Shown here piece after piece: positions 43,217 to 55,467 of a stretch of 64,000 bases of DNA; position 1 is the stretch's first letter, and each line of letters opens with the position of its first letter. Source of the stretch: Massilia sp. H-1 (GTDB lineage: Bacteria > Pseudomonadota > Gammaproteobacteria > Burkholderiales > Burkholderiaceae_D); assembly GCA_024703915.1 (NCBI GenBank), contig CP087969.1:248001-312000 (forward strand). Direction: 5' to 3'. A program made the position numbers and the translations under genes. The notes below the pieces were generated by a model. The model was not told the DNA's origin. It worked only from the letters and a program-made list of their open reading frames with translations, and searched no databases.

Positions 43217-44116
43217 ATGAAAACCGCCATGACGCCCCCCGACATCCTGATGGCGCTCGCCGTCGTCACCATCTGGGGCGTCAATTTCGTCGTGATCAAG
43301 ATCGGGCTCGAGGATCTGCCGCCGGTCTTGTTCACCGCCCTGCGCTTCCTGTTCGCGGCGCTGCCGCTGGTGTTCTTCGTCAAGCGCCCGCAAACGAGCT
43401 GGCCGCTGGTGTGCGCCTGGGGGCTGTTCCAGTTCGCGCTCCAGTTCACGCTCCTGTTTTCGGGCATGCGCCTGGGCCTGCTTAGGCAGGGCCTGGCCTC
43501 GCTGGTGATCCAGCTGCAGGTCTTTTCACGATCGGGCTGGCGGTGCTCACGCTCGGCGAGCGAGTCCAGGGCTTCCAGCTGGCTAGGCGCCCTGATCGCC
43601 TTCGGCGGCATGGGGCTGGTCGCCCTCCATCTGGACGGCCAGGCCAGCCTGACCGGCTTCGTGCTGGTGGTCCTGGCTAGGCCTGTGCTGGGCCATCGCC
43701 AACATCGTCACCAAAAAAATGGGCCAGGTCGACGCTCCCCCGCTCGTGGTGTGGGGCTCGCTGGTGTCAACCCCGCCCCTGCTGCTGGCCTCGTGGCTGA
43801 TGGAGGGCCAGTCGGCCTGGCAGGCCGCCGCCCACGCGTTTGGCTGGAAGTCGCTGGCAACCATCCTGTTCCAGGCCTATCCGAACACCATCCTCGGCTT
43901 CGGCATCTGGTCGCTCCTGATGCGCAAGTATGCGGCCGCGTCGATCGCCCCGTTCGCCCTGCTGGTGCCGGTGGTCGGCATGACCAGTGCAGCGCTGCTG
44001 CTGGGCGAGTCGCTCGCCTGGTGGAAGATCGTGGCCTAAGCATGCTGGTGCTGAGCGGCCTGGCGCTGAACCAGTTTGGCGCGCGGATCCGGGCCTGGGC
44101 GCTCTCGCCACGGTGA
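43217..44116 (+). CDS. EamA-family (DMT) membrane transporter
   Basis: Ten-helix protein with two EamA repeats. The first starts ILMALAVVTIWGVNFVVIKI, with ALRFLFAALPLVFF; the second includes ATILFQAYPNTILGFGIWSL and YAAASIAPFALLVPVVGMTS. It is close to RhtA/YdcZ-type metabolite exporters of about 300 aa. Follows the SDR by 22 bases. Stops or shifts at 43485, 43530, 43585, 43678 and 44037 are bridged. Confidence 0.85.
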   Translation: MKTAMTPPDILMALAVVTIWGVNFVVIKIGLEDLPPVLFTALRFLFAALPLVFFVKRPQTSWPLVCAWGLFQFALQFTLLFSGMRLGLLRQGLASLVIQLQVFSRSGWRCSRSASESRASSWLGALIAFGGMGLVALHLDGQASLTGFVLVVLARPVLGHRQHRHQKNGPGRRSPARGVGLAGVNPAPAAGLVADGGPVGLAGRRPRVWLEVAGNHPVPGLSEHHPRLRHLVAPDAQVCGRVDRPVRPAGAGGRHDQCSAAAGRVARLVEDRGLSMLVLSGLALNQFGARIRAWALSPR

Positions 44117-44161
44117 ACGGGGACGGGTACACTATGGCTTCATTAATATAAGGAGCCGCCA

Positions 44162-44529
44162 ATGGCCGTCGTCACCCAAGTCCTGATCGGCATCATCGCT
44201 GCGCTGCACATCTATTTTTTCCTGCTCGAGACGGTCCTGTTCAAGACGCGCGGTCGCCGCGTATTCGGCCTGACGGCGGAAAAAGCCGAGATCATGGCGC
44301 CTAGCCATGTCCAACCAGGGCTGCTACAACATGTTCCTGGCGGTCGCGCTGATCATCGGCCTGTGCCATCCCGACCATGACGTGTCAGCGCAACTTCATC
44401 CTGTACGGTCTGTCCTGCGTCGCCGTCAGCCAAGCCTGTGGGGCGCTGCCACCGTCAAAAAGTCATCCTGTTCTTCCAGACCGTGCTTAAGCCGTTCTGG
44501 CGCTGATCATGTACCACATCCCGGCCTGA
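44162..44529 (+). CDS. DUF1304-family membrane protein
   Basis: AAGGAG precedes ATG by eight bases. Four hydrophobic helices: VTQVLIGIIAALHIYFFLLE, NQGCYNMFLAVALIIGL, RNFILYGLSCVAVAGLWGAA and VPAVLALIMYHIP. That and the conserved NQGxYN motif mark the DUF1304 family (about 120 aa, unknown function). Breaks lie near 44302, 44380, 44430 and 44490. Confidence 0.85.
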
Positions 44530-44567
44530 TCGCCCTTTTTTAGCCCTGCTCTGCAGGTTTCTGGTTT

Positions 44568-44587
44568 ATATCGTAGAATTACGATAT
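44568..44587. promoter_or_regulatory. Palindromic operator upstream of ArsR-type gene
   Basis: ATATCGTA (44568-44575), centre GAAT, TACGATAT (44580-44587) is a perfect 8-bp inverted repeat. A similar half-copy (ATTCGTAGAAATCCGATAT) follows immediately. It lies 23 bases before the ArsR-type start codon. Autoregulation by that protein is the natural reading. Confidence 0.7.
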
Positions 44588-44609
44588 TAGATTCGTAGAA
44601 ATCCGATAT

Positions 44610-44907
44610 ATGCAAATCGACGCCATCCACAAGGCCCTTGCCAACCCGGTCCGCCGCGACATCCTGAACTGGCTGGAAGGATCCGCACGAGCACTTCGCG
44701 CACCAGGAGCATTCGCTCGAGTTTGGGGTATGCGCAGGCCTGATCGATGCGCGTACCGGGCTGTCCCAGTCGACCGTGTCGGCTCACCTGGCGACGCTGC
44801 AGCGCGCCGGACTGATCTCGTCACGGCGGGTCGGCCAGTGGATTTTCTACAAACGCAACGAGGAGACCATCAAGGCCTTCCTCGACCATATGAACCAGGG
44901 ACTTTAG
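44610..44907 (+). CDS. ArsR-family transcriptional regulator
   Basis: [17 protein letters not shown] is the classical first helix. [20 protein letters not shown] is the recognition helix and [19 protein letters not shown] the wing. About 99 aa. It contains [13 protein letters not shown] between helices, as seen in regulators with an internal sensing insert. Ten bases separate it from the Old Yellow Enzyme gene, which it probably controls. Frame shifts at 44683 and 44725. Confidence 0.85.
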
Positions 44908-44917
44908 GAGCATCAGC

Positions 44918-45974
<1,057 letters not shown>

Positions 45975-45980
45975 GCGTTC

Positions 45981-46553
45981 TTACTCGGCGGCGACGGCTT
46001 CAACCTGGATGCGCAGTGCGACATCCATTTTGAAGCCGTAGTCTTTCCGGCCACCAGGCCGAATTCGTCGCGGTTGAAGGTGCCCATGGCATCGGCGCCG
46101 CACATCTCGCGCTTGAGCATGGGATGCGGGATGCACTTGAACAGCACCAGTTGCAGGTTGACCGGCTTGGTCACGCCATGCAGCGTCAGTTCGCCCATCA
46201 CCTGGGTCGGCACGCCGTCCTTGAAGCCGGTCAGCTTGCCCTTGTAGCGCGCCGGGCCGTACTTGGCCGTATCGAAGAACTCCTTGCCCGCCGCCCAGCT
46301 ATTGAGCACATCGTGACCGAAGTCGATGCTGCCGGTGTCGATCTGCACGTCGACCATGCCGTAGCTAAGCCGTCTTGTCCAGCGTGACCGTCCCCGAACT
46401 GGTGTTGAACTTGCCGCGCCAGACCGAGATGCCCATGTGGTCGGCCTCGAAGCTCGGGAAGGTGTGGGCCGGGTCGATCTTGTAGCTGACCGGCGCCGCC
46501 GCGGCCACGCCGAATGCGGCGCACAGGAGCGCAAAGAGGATGGATTGCTTCAT
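45981..46553 (-). CDS. YceI-family periplasmic lipid-binding protein
   Basis: Signal peptide [20 protein letters not shown]; mature [20 protein letters not shown] is the standard YceI opening. [34 protein letters not shown] and [20 protein letters not shown] follow, including the Cys-containing motif of the group. About 190 aa; lipocalin-like fold that binds polyisoprenoids in known members. Start overlaps the SRPBCC stop (ATGA). Breaks lie near 46045 and 46367. Confidence 0.9.
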
Positions 46554-47001
46554 GTTGTCTCCTTGGTGGTGAGGTAGCGTTCGAGACGCCCCAGGGTTTG
46601 CTGGCCGCCTTCGATGGCGCCAAATTTTTGCATCGCTTCCATCTGCTCCAGCGAGCGGCACAGCATGCGCAGCGTGATCAGCGTCTTAAGCACCGGCTTC
46701 CTCGAAGGTGACCGTGGACTTGAACTGCACCGGATCGTCCGGCTCGCCCAGGTCGTAGCACAGGCGCTCCGGGCGCACGATCTCGGTATAGGTGACGAGG
46801 TTCTCGTAATCGGTGCCGTCCGGGCCGTGCATGGTGTAGCGCCACTGCCCGCCCACCACCACGTCCATGTTCCAGGTGGTGGTGCGATAGCCGTCCGGCC
46901 CCCACCACAGATCGATATGGGCGGGATCGGTGAAGGCGGCAAATGCCAGCTCGCGCAGCGCGGCCAGCGTGCGCCGTACGATCAGTTCAGGGTTGGTCCA
47001 T
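46550..47001 (-). CDS. SRPBCC/AHSA1-family protein
   Basis: It starts [17 protein letters not shown], with one C too many at 46991. The family core is [20 protein letters not shown] and [19 protein letters not shown], then [20 protein letters not shown] and LERYL. About 150 aa, START-like hydrophobic-ligand fold (activator of Hsp90 ATPase homologue group). Breaks lie near 46690 and 46915. Second of two SRPBCC genes downstream of an ArsR regulator. Confidence 0.85.
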
Positions 47002-47011
47002 GGTGCGCTCC

Positions 47012-47516
47012 TTACAGACTGGCCAGATACTGCTCGTAGACCTCGTACATGCCGCCGAAGCCCTGCTGCATCGAGCCGTGGCTAAGCCTTGAAGGTATCG
47101 ATCTCGATCTGGCTGGCGTTGATCGGCGTCGAATGCAGGTGCATGACGGTCTTGCCGTCCTGTTCGGCCAGGGTGACGGTGTTGAGCACTTCGAGCGGCC
47201 AGGTGGGACTCATCGCATAGCGGATCCGCTGGCCCTGGGCGTCGGCAAAGCCGTTGACGAAGACGATGCGCAGGACCGGCGTCAGCTCGCGGTAGTCGAA
47301 ACGGCCGTACATTTCCACGCCGGGGCCGAAGCGCATGCAGTAATGGAAAATGCCGCCCGCCTTCGGTTCATGGCTGACCACGTCAATCGTGCAGCCTTGC
47401 GGGCCCCACCAGTGCTGCAGGTGGGCCGACTCGGTCATGGTCCGGTAGACCAGGTCGCGCGGCGCATTGAAGGTGCGCGTCAGGACAAAATCGGCGCTGC
47501 TGTCAGGGCTTGTCAT
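47012..47516 (-). CDS. SRPBCC/AHSA1-family protein
   Basis: DFVLTRTFNAPRDLVYRTMT then HLQHWWGPQGCTIDVVSHEP and GGIFHYCMRFGPGVEMYGRF: the AHSA1 core. Near the end, IDTFKA meets a stop at 47082 (CTAAGC) that I bridge to HGSMQQGFGGMYEVYEQYLA, the normal C-terminus. About 165 aa. Start overlaps the end of the arsR-type gene by 14 bases; same operon. Confidence 0.9.
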
Positions 47517-47851
47517 GCTTGTTCTCCTTGGCTTGGATGGTGGCGAGATACTGTTCGAGACGGTCGAGGCCACCCTCCCAGAATGCGCGGTACTGCGACA
47601 TCCAGTCGCTCGCTTCGCGCAGGGGCTGGGCCTCGAGCTTGCAGGGACGCCACTGCGCCTGCCGCCCGCGCGTGATCAGCCCGGCGCGTTCGAGCACCTT
47701 GAGGTGCTTGGTGACGGCCAAGCAGGCTCATGGCGAACGGTTCGGCCAGTTCGGTGACCGAGGTTTCCCCGTCCGCCAGGCGGGCGAGAATGGCCCGGCG
47801 GGTGGGATCGGCCAGGGCGGCAAAGGTGGTGCTGAGGTGGTCCTGCCGCAT
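47503..47851 (-). CDS. ArsR-family regulator of the SRPBCC/YceI operon
   Basis: DHLSTTFAALADPTRRAILA and RLADGETSVTELAEPFAMSL give helices 1-3; AVTKHLKVLERAGLITRGRQ is the recognition helix and turn, with RPCKLEAQPLREASDWMSQY in the wing and dimer helix. About 114 aa. This ArsR plus SRPBCC arrangement is a common module. One break near 47718. A perfect palindrome sits nine bases upstream of the start. Confidence 0.9.
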
Positions 47852-47860
47852 ATTCAACCT

Positions 47861-47878
47861 ATAGGTTAATTAACCTAT
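47861..47878. promoter_or_regulatory. 18-bp perfect palindrome, ArsR operator
   Basis: ATAGGTTAATTAACCTAT is its own reverse complement and lies directly before the ArsR-type gene, in otherwise GC-rich DNA. Expected to be the autoregulatory binding site that also covers the promoter. Confidence 0.8.
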
Positions 47879-47926
47879 CGGTAAAATACAATGGAAAAAA
47901 CGGCCTGTCAAGCGCCGTTCATGCCT

Positions 47927-48609
47927 TCATGCGGCAGCGTCGCGCCGCTCGCTGTAGCGGTCGACCAGGTAATCGCTGCGTTCGCGCACCAGCAGGGTGA
48001 ACTTGAATAGCTCTTCCATCACGTCGACCACGCGGTCGTAAAACGGCGACGGCTTCATGCGCCCCGCTTCATCGAATTGCTCGTAGGCTTTCGGGACCGA
48101 GGACTGGTTCGGGATGGTCACCATGCGCATCCAGCGCCCCAGCACGCGCAGCGTGTTGACCGTGTTGAAGGACTGCGAACCGCCCGACACCTGCATCACG
48201 GCCAGCGTGCGGCCCTGGGTCGGCCGGGTGGCCGCCACTTCGAGCGGAATCCAGTCGATCTGATTCTTCATGACGGAGGTGATGGTGCCGTGCCGCTCCG
48301 GGCAAGACCAGACGTGCCCCTCGGACCACAGCGACAGGGCGCGCAGTTCGGCCACCTTGGGATGCGTGGCCTAAGCACGCTGTCGGTCACGGGCAGGTCG
48401 CGCGGATCGAAGAAGCGCACTTCCGCGCCCATGCGGGTGAGGATGCGGCCCGCTTCTTCGGCCAGAAAGCGGCTGAACGAGCGCTCGCGCAGGGAGCCGT
48501 ACAAGATCAGGATGCGCGGCGGATGCGTGAACACCACGGGCGGGGCCAGCTTCGCCACGCTCGGGATATCGAACTGCGCTTCGCTCAGATTGGGCAGCGT
48601 GTCGTCCAT
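47927..48609 (-). CDS. arsH: ArsH, NADPH-dependent FMN oxidoreductase of arsenic operons
   Basis: [20 protein letters not shown] is the flavin phosphate loop typical of Ars[35 protein letters not shown] and [20 protein letters not shown] are also diagnostic. About 227 aa. ArsH enzymes oxidise trivalent organoarsenicals or act as quinone/azo reductases. Start overlaps the arsC stop. One break near 48373 (CTAAGC). Confidence 0.92.
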
Positions 48610-49031
48610 CAGACGATCCGCTTGCCGCTGGCGTCCACCACCGCCTCGCCGTCTTCCTTGGTAAAGGCGCCCAGCTGCGGCATGGTCAGGATGTCGAGCA
48701 CCAGCTCCGACGGGCGGCACAGGCGCACAGCCATGCATGTGACCACGAACGGGCGGTTGATCAGGACCGGGTTGGCCACCATGGCGGCCAGCAGCGCGCC
48801 GTCGTCCAGCGCGGGATCGGCCAGGCCCAGTTCAGCGAACACGGGCTCCTTGCTGCGGATCGCTTCGCGCACGGTCAGGCCGGCTTTGGCGATCATGGCG
48901 GCCAGTGCCTCGGGCGCCATGGGGTGGGCGATGTAGTCGACGATCTGCGGTTCGACCCCGGTGTTGCGGATCAGCGCGAGCGTGTTGCAGGAAGTGCCGC
49001 AGCGGGCATTGTGAAAGATGGTGATATCCAT
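48609..49031 (-). CDS. arsC: Arsenate reductase, glutaredoxin-dependent (ArsC)
   Basis: [20 protein letters not shown] is the ArsC thioredoxin-fold start with the catalytic Cys in [24 protein letters not shown] is the conserved substrate-binding strand. About 140 aa, intact. In the E. coli enzyme the residue after CGTS is Arg; here it is Cys, which may be a true variant or a read error. Reduces arsenate to arsenite using glutathione/glutaredoxin. arsC-arsH operon; no arsR or arsB is adjacent. Confidence 0.9.
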   Translation of the reverse strand: MDITIFHNARCGTSCNTLALIRNTGVEPQIVDYIAHPMAPEALAAMIAKAGLTVREAIRSKEPVFAELGLADPALDDGALLAAMVANPVLINRPFVVTCMAVRLCRPSELVLDILTMPQLGAFTKEDGEAVVDASGKRIV

Positions 49032-49053
49032 GAGATTCCGGTTTGTTTATTCG

Positions 49054-49077
49054 ACGTTTCCATAATAGTGGAAACGT
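49054..49077. promoter_or_regulatory. Inverted repeat upstream of arsC
   Basis: ACGTTTCCA (49054-49062), six-base AT-rich spacer, TGGAAACGT (49069-49077). It stands 22 bases before the arsC start and between two divergent genes. A probable operator; the cognate regulator is not adjacent. Confidence 0.6.
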
Positions 49078-49192
49078 GGAATCTCATCAAGTTTTTTTGC
49101 TTGTGCTGGCTGATGGGCGCACTATAGAATGCAACGCTGTTTTTCCGCAGTGCAAGTTGTTTTGCCGCGGTGCGTTCCTATCGGAGTACAAC

Positions 49193-49827
49193 ATGAGCAA
49201 CTACGAGCTGCACGCGGCAGCCCTTCCCGGTTTTGGCCAGCGTCTTGCGCTGCGCATCCTGAACCTGTTCGGCTGGAAGGTCCGCTACAAGCCCCTGCCC
49301 GGCCCGCATGGCGTGGCCATCGTCTACCCGCACACCTCGAACTGGGATTTCTTTGTCGGCCTGTTCGGCAAGTGGGCGCTCGGGCTGCCGTTCCGCTGGC
49401 TGGCCAAGGATGCGATCTTCAAGGGACCGCTGGGCATCATCATGCGCTCCTGGGGCGGCGTGCCGGTGGACCGCCGCACGACCAGCGGCTCGACCCAGCG
49501 CCTGGCCCAGACCATGCGCGAGGCCGAGTGGTTCTGGCTGGCGATCGCACCGGAAGGCACGCGCAGCTACCGTCCCCATTTGCGCAGCGGCTTCTATCAC
49601 CTGGCGCTGACGGCGAACGTGCCGCTGCTGCTGGTGTATTTCGACTATCCGAAAAGGAGTTGGGCGTGGTCGACACGATCCGCCTGACCGGCGACCAGGA
49701 AGCCGACATGGCCGCCATCGCCGCCATCTACCAGGGCCACCTGGGCTATCACCCCGAACTGGCGGCGCCGCTCACGCTGGCGCCCCCTGCGCTCAAGCGA
49801 GACCGGGAACGGCAAGCAGGCATAGTC
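49193..49827 (+). CDS. PlsC-like 1-acyl-sn-glycerol-3-phosphate acyltransferase family protein
   Basis: GGAG lies seven bases before ATG. HTSNWDFFVG is the HxxxxD catalytic motif, GGVPVDRRTTSG the second block and IAPEGTRSYRPHLRSGFYH the EGTRS glycerol-phosphate block, then VPLLLVYFDY. About 205 aa, the short family form. Transfers an acyl chain to a lysolipid or related acceptor at the inner membrane. Frame shift near 49657. The C-terminus overlaps the convergent hupE end; the exact stop is uncertain. Confidence 0.85.
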
Positions 49828-50317
49828 CCGCCGCCCCCGATGACCGCGCCCGCCAGGCGCTCTCTGCCAATACCACGCCCCACCATCAGCAAGAGCGCAC
49901 TGGCGCAGAGGTAGCCGGCCGCGCTGGCCGCACCGGCCAGTTCGCGCCCGTGCGCCTGCCCGTGCAGCAGTGCGAACAGGCCGACCGTCACGATCGCGGC
50001 GCCGGCGGGCAGGCGCGCCGCGGCCAGCAGCACGCCCACGGCCAGCACGCTCGCCGCCAGCAGGGACTCCGGCAGCGGCAGCGGAAGCTGGAACAGCGCG
50101 CCGGCCGCCATCATCGCCAAGAAGGTCAGCGGCAGCACCAGGGGCTGGCCCTGGCGGCGGCTCCACAGGCCGATGCCGAGCATGGCCAGCAGATGGTCGA
50201 TGCCGCCCAGGGGATGCGCGAAGCTTACCACAAAGCCTAGGCCTCCGCGCCGTGTCCGCCGTGGGCCGCGGCTGGCGCGCTGGCCAGCAGTAACAGGATG
50301 GTCAGGATGATTTTCAT
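49793..50317 (-). CDS. HupE/UreJ-family nickel transporter
   Basis: Signal peptide [20 protein letters not shown] with HGGHGAE after it; then [20 protein letters not shown], the HPxxGxDH metal motif of the family. Helices [15 protein letters not shown] and [16 protein letters not shown] follow, and the end is LLAVPGLA after repair near 49823. About 175 aa. Imports nickel or cobalt and is the last gene of the urease operon (13 bases after ureG). Breaks lie at 50237 and 49823. Confidence 0.88.
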
Positions 50318-50330
50318 GGCTTCCTTTGAT

Positions 50331-50943
50331 TCAGCGTTCGAGCAGGCCTTGCTTGCGGATGAAGGCGATCACGTCCGCCACGCCCTCCCCGCTGCGCAAA
50401 TTGGTAAACACGAAGGGACGCTCGCCGCGCTGGCGCTGCGCGTCCTGCGCCATGATGTCCAGATTGGCGCCCACGTGCGGCGCCAGATCGGTCTTGTTGA
50501 TGATCAGCAGATCGGAGCGCGTGATGCCGGGGCCGCCCTTGCGCGGGATTTTTTCGCCGCCCGCCACATCGATCACGTACAGGGTCAGGTCGGACAGTTC
50601 CGGGCTGGAAGGTGGCGGCCAGATTGTCGCCGCCGGACTCGATCAGGATCAGTTCGAGCGCCGGGAAATCGGCCTGCATGCGGGCGATGGCTTCCAGGTT
50701 GATCGACGCGTCTTCGCGGATCGCGGTATGCGGACAGCCGCCCGTTTCCACGCCCATCAGGCGCTCGGGCGGCAGCGCGTTGGCGCGCACCAGGATCTCC
50801 ATGTCTTCGCGGGTGTAGATGTCGTTGGTGATGACGGCCATGTCGACGTCGCCGCGCATGCCCTTGCACAGCATTTCGCACAAGGCGGTCTTGCCTGAGC
50901 CGACCGGGCCGCCGATGCCGACCCTGAGTGGATTTGAGATCAT
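50331..50943 (-). CDS. ureG: Urease accessory GTPase UreG
   Basis: [20 protein letters not shown] is the P-loop; [20 protein letters not shown] the switch region with the conserved Asp, [16 protein letters not shown] the CPH metal-binding motif and [17 protein letters not shown] the guanine-specificity NKxD. About 204 aa. Drives nickel insertion with UreE, UreF and UreD. One frame slip near 50607. Confidence 0.95.
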
Positions 50944-50955
50944 GTGCGTCTTCCT

Positions 50956-51625
50956 TTAAGAACGGTAGATCCGGCCGTGCTGCACTTCGTGCCGCATCGA
51001 CAGGATGGATAAGCCGGGCGACCAGTTCGACATGGCGTCGTCGGGCAGCGTGCGCGCCGTGGCGGCCGCGTTGGCGATGTCGTCGCGCAGCAGCACAGCA
51101 GCATGCGCTGGCCAGCCACCTGCCCCAGCGGGACCGACTTCACGCACACCAGCACCTGGTTCTCGGCCCACGCGAACAGCATCGCCAGCAGCGCTTCTTC
51201 ATGGCCGATCCCGAGGGCGTTGGCGGCGCAGGCAAACGCGGTGGGCAAGCCGACTTCGGGACCGAGTGACTCCACGTTCGCCACGCCGAGTTCGGCCAGC
51301 AGGCGCGTGAGCGAATAGCCCATCTGGACCGTCTCGGCACGAAACTCCGCACTGTCGCGCGAGGCCAGAAAGCGCTCGCTCCACAGCGCGACCGATGCGT
51401 CGTCGTGCGCTTCAAAAGCCTTGAGCAGGCGCCAGAACAGGGGCGCATCCCAGCGCGCGGTCACTTCATCGAGGTAGTAGACGATCCATGCCCGGCCGCT
51501 GGCCGCGTCGTGCACGATGCTTAGGCGTCGAGCGCCGCTTCCAGCCCCTGCGAATAGCTGTAGCCGCCAATCGGCAGGGCCGGACTGGCGAACTGCAGCA
51601 GGTGCAGCAAGGCGGCCGCGTTCAT
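50956..51625 (-). CDS. ureF: Urease accessory protein UreF
   Basis: [20 protein letters not shown] then QGLEAALD is the family N-terminus. It continues [37 protein letters not shown] and [20 protein letters not shown], ending [21 protein letters not shown]. All helical, about 222 aa. Its start overlaps the ureE stop (ATGA). Binds UreD and regulates UreG. Breaks lie near 51095 and 51523. Confidence 0.93.
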
Positions 51626-52133
51626 GCGCCTGCCGGGTCGCCGGGGCGGTGGATCTTCTGGCGCACGGGCACCGGCGCGAGCAGATGGCTGTCGCCGCCG
51701 TGGCTGTGGCCCGCGCCCGCGTAGGCGCCCGCCTCCGGCTCGAACGGCGCCATTTCACGTTCGACGCGCGCGCCCAGGCCCAGCACCATGTCCCTGAGCA
51801 CCGGATCGACGCGGATGCGCAGGAAGCCTTCGCCGATCTGGGTCTGGGTGTGGCGGTTCCCCAGATGGAAAGCGCAGCGCGCCAGGATATGCGGGGTGGC
51901 GCAGTACACGGCGTAGGTCTGCTCGGGCGCGGCCACGATCCGGATCACGCGCTGGTCTTCGCCGGTCAGCAGGTCGCCGTCGCGCAGCACGCTGCCGCGC
52001 GCGGTGAAGACGCCGACTTCCTCGCCGTCGGCCAGGCGGGCCCGGAAGCGGCATTTTCGCGCAGCTCGTAGGGCAGCACCAGTTCGCCGTCGACGTGGGC
52101 GGCGTGGGCCAGTTTGGTATGCAGGTGCAGCAT
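51622..52133 (-). CDS. ureE: Urease nickel metallochaperone UreE
   Basis: [14 protein letters not shown] starts the N-terminal domain; [20 protein letters not shown] and [20 protein letters not shown] (with the nickel-binding GNRH) are diagnostic. A short His-rich tail follows ([12 protein letters not shown]). About 170 aa. Delivers nickel to the UreFGD complex. Breaks near 52050. Confidence 0.93.
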
Positions 52134-52142
52134 GCGGTCTCC

Positions 52143-53849
<1,707 letters not shown>

Positions 53850-54191
53850 CTAGTTGCCTCCCTGGGGCGGCAGGTCGCCCATGACCAGGCCATTGAAGCC
53901 GAACACGCGCCGCGCGCTGTACCAGCGCGACCAGTTCGACGGTGCGCTGCTGGCCGGGTTCGAAGCGCACCGCCGTGCTTAAGCCGCAATATTGAGCCGC
54001 ATGCCGATGGCCGCGCTGCGCCCGAACACGAGCGCCGTATTGACCTCGAAAAAATGGAAGTGCGAACCGACCTGAATCGGACGGTCGCCGCTGTTGGCCA
54101 CGACCAGCGTGACCGTGGCGCGGCCTTCATTGATGGCGATGTCGCCCTCGCCGAGCAGGTACTGACCAGGGATCATGGGACCGGGAATCAT
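53850..54191 (-). CDS. ureB: Urease subunit beta
   Basis: [20 protein letters not shown] then [20 protein letters not shown] is the hallmark of UreB. A stop at 53981 inside GCTTAAGC is bridged to [19 protein letters not shown] and [17 protein letters not shown]. About 105-110 aa. Start is ATG 54191 or the second in-frame ATG at 54176 (MIPGQ); the latter matches most homologues. Structural partner of UreC. Confidence 0.95.
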
Positions 54192-54198
54192 GGGCGCC

Positions 54199-54497
54199 TC
54201 ACGGGATCGGATTGTGAACGGTGACCAGCTTGCTGCCGTCCGGGAAAGTGGCTTCGACCTGGATATCGGGAATCATCTCGGCGATCCCGTCCATCACGTC
54301 GGCGCGTGAGGATGGTGGCGCCCTCGGACATGAGCTGGGCCACGCTCTTGCCGTCGCGCGCGCCTTCCATGATGGCCGCGCTGATCAGCGCCACCGCTTC
54401 CGGGTAATTGAGCTTGAGCCCGCGCGGGCGGCGTTCGGCCAGCAGGCCGGCAGGTAAAAATGAGCAGCTTGTCTTTTTCGCGCGGGGTCAGATCCAT
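54199..54497 (-). CDS. ureA: Urease subunit gamma
   Basis: [58 protein letters not shown] and [19 protein letters not shown]-like end: complete UreA of 100 aa. Slips near 54307 and 54455. Stop and ureB start are eight bases apart. Confidence 0.96.
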
Positions 54498-54509
54498 GGC
54501 GGTTCCTGT

Positions 54510-55354
54510 TCAGGTGTTCCAGATGCGCGGCACGGGCGCCGCACAGCCGAGCAAGTGGGGACGCAGCGCCTGCCAGACCCGCGTCATGACGCGCCGCGCC
54601 TGCTCGCTGTCGGCGCACAGCAGGCGCGCCAAAATACGGATTTGATCTGGGTGGCGGCCAGCGCGGGATCGATCGCCCGCACGGCCCCCATCAGCGCAGT
54701 AGCAGCAGCAGCAGCGCCGACAGCGGTCAGGGTGGCGCAGACGGTGGCGCCGCCAAGGCCGGTCGCGCTATGCATCGCGGCGCCGCCGCCGTGCAGCACA
54801 CCCTGCTCCCACCACAGCAATTTGCCGCCGCAGCGGATGCTGGTGCGCTGCGCCACCTGCCCGTGCGCGTACCGTTCGCCCGAGGCGCTGCGCCCGAAAC
54901 ACAGAATCTCGCAGCCGATGTAGCGCGTCCGCCGCCAGTTCGACCTCGTGCACCATGCGCACTTGCGCCCCGTCGAAAAGATCGCCTCTTGCGGCATCCA
55001 TTCGATGACGCTGCTTAAGCTGCCGCCCTCCAGGCGCACTTGCTGGGCCGAGATATTGCCGTTGGCCCGGTACCACTTGGCCGCGCCAGGAGAAGTAAGG
55101 AAAGCGTGGCTCGCCGCGCGCGCCTCGGCCGTGATGGCAAGCTGGTCGCCGCCGACAATGCCGCCCGGCGGATGAATCACGATCGCGTGGCAGATGCGCG
55201 GCCCCTCCGGATAGAGCGGCTTTTGCACCCGCAGCGGACCGCTGTGCGCGCGCCCGGTCAGGCGCGTGGTGCCGCCGTCATCTTCAAAACGCAGATGCAG
55301 TTGCGCATGCCAGGCGGCGGAGTCGGGAATGCGTGGGTAGGTGCAGTCTGGCAT
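54510..55354 (-). CDS. ureD: Urease accessory protein UreD
   Basis: AWHAQLHLRFEDDGGTTRLT, RVQKPLYPEGPRICHAIVIH then PPGGIVGGDQLAITAEARAA, LTSPGAAKWYRANGNISAQQ: the UreD/UreH signature. The C-terminal part ends VMTRVWQALRPHLLGCAAPV. About 280 aa. First gene of the operon; serves as the urease-bound scaffold for UreF and UreG. Breaks lie near 54640 and 54925. Confidence 0.94.
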
Positions 55355-55467
55355 ACCCACACCGATAGCAGGATGCGTGCCATGGCAGCGGTGCCATCGA
55401 CAGGCTGGCGGCGCACCAAAGCGCGCCGCGCCGCACCAGCGCGGTGCGGCATGCCCTGAGCGGTGCC

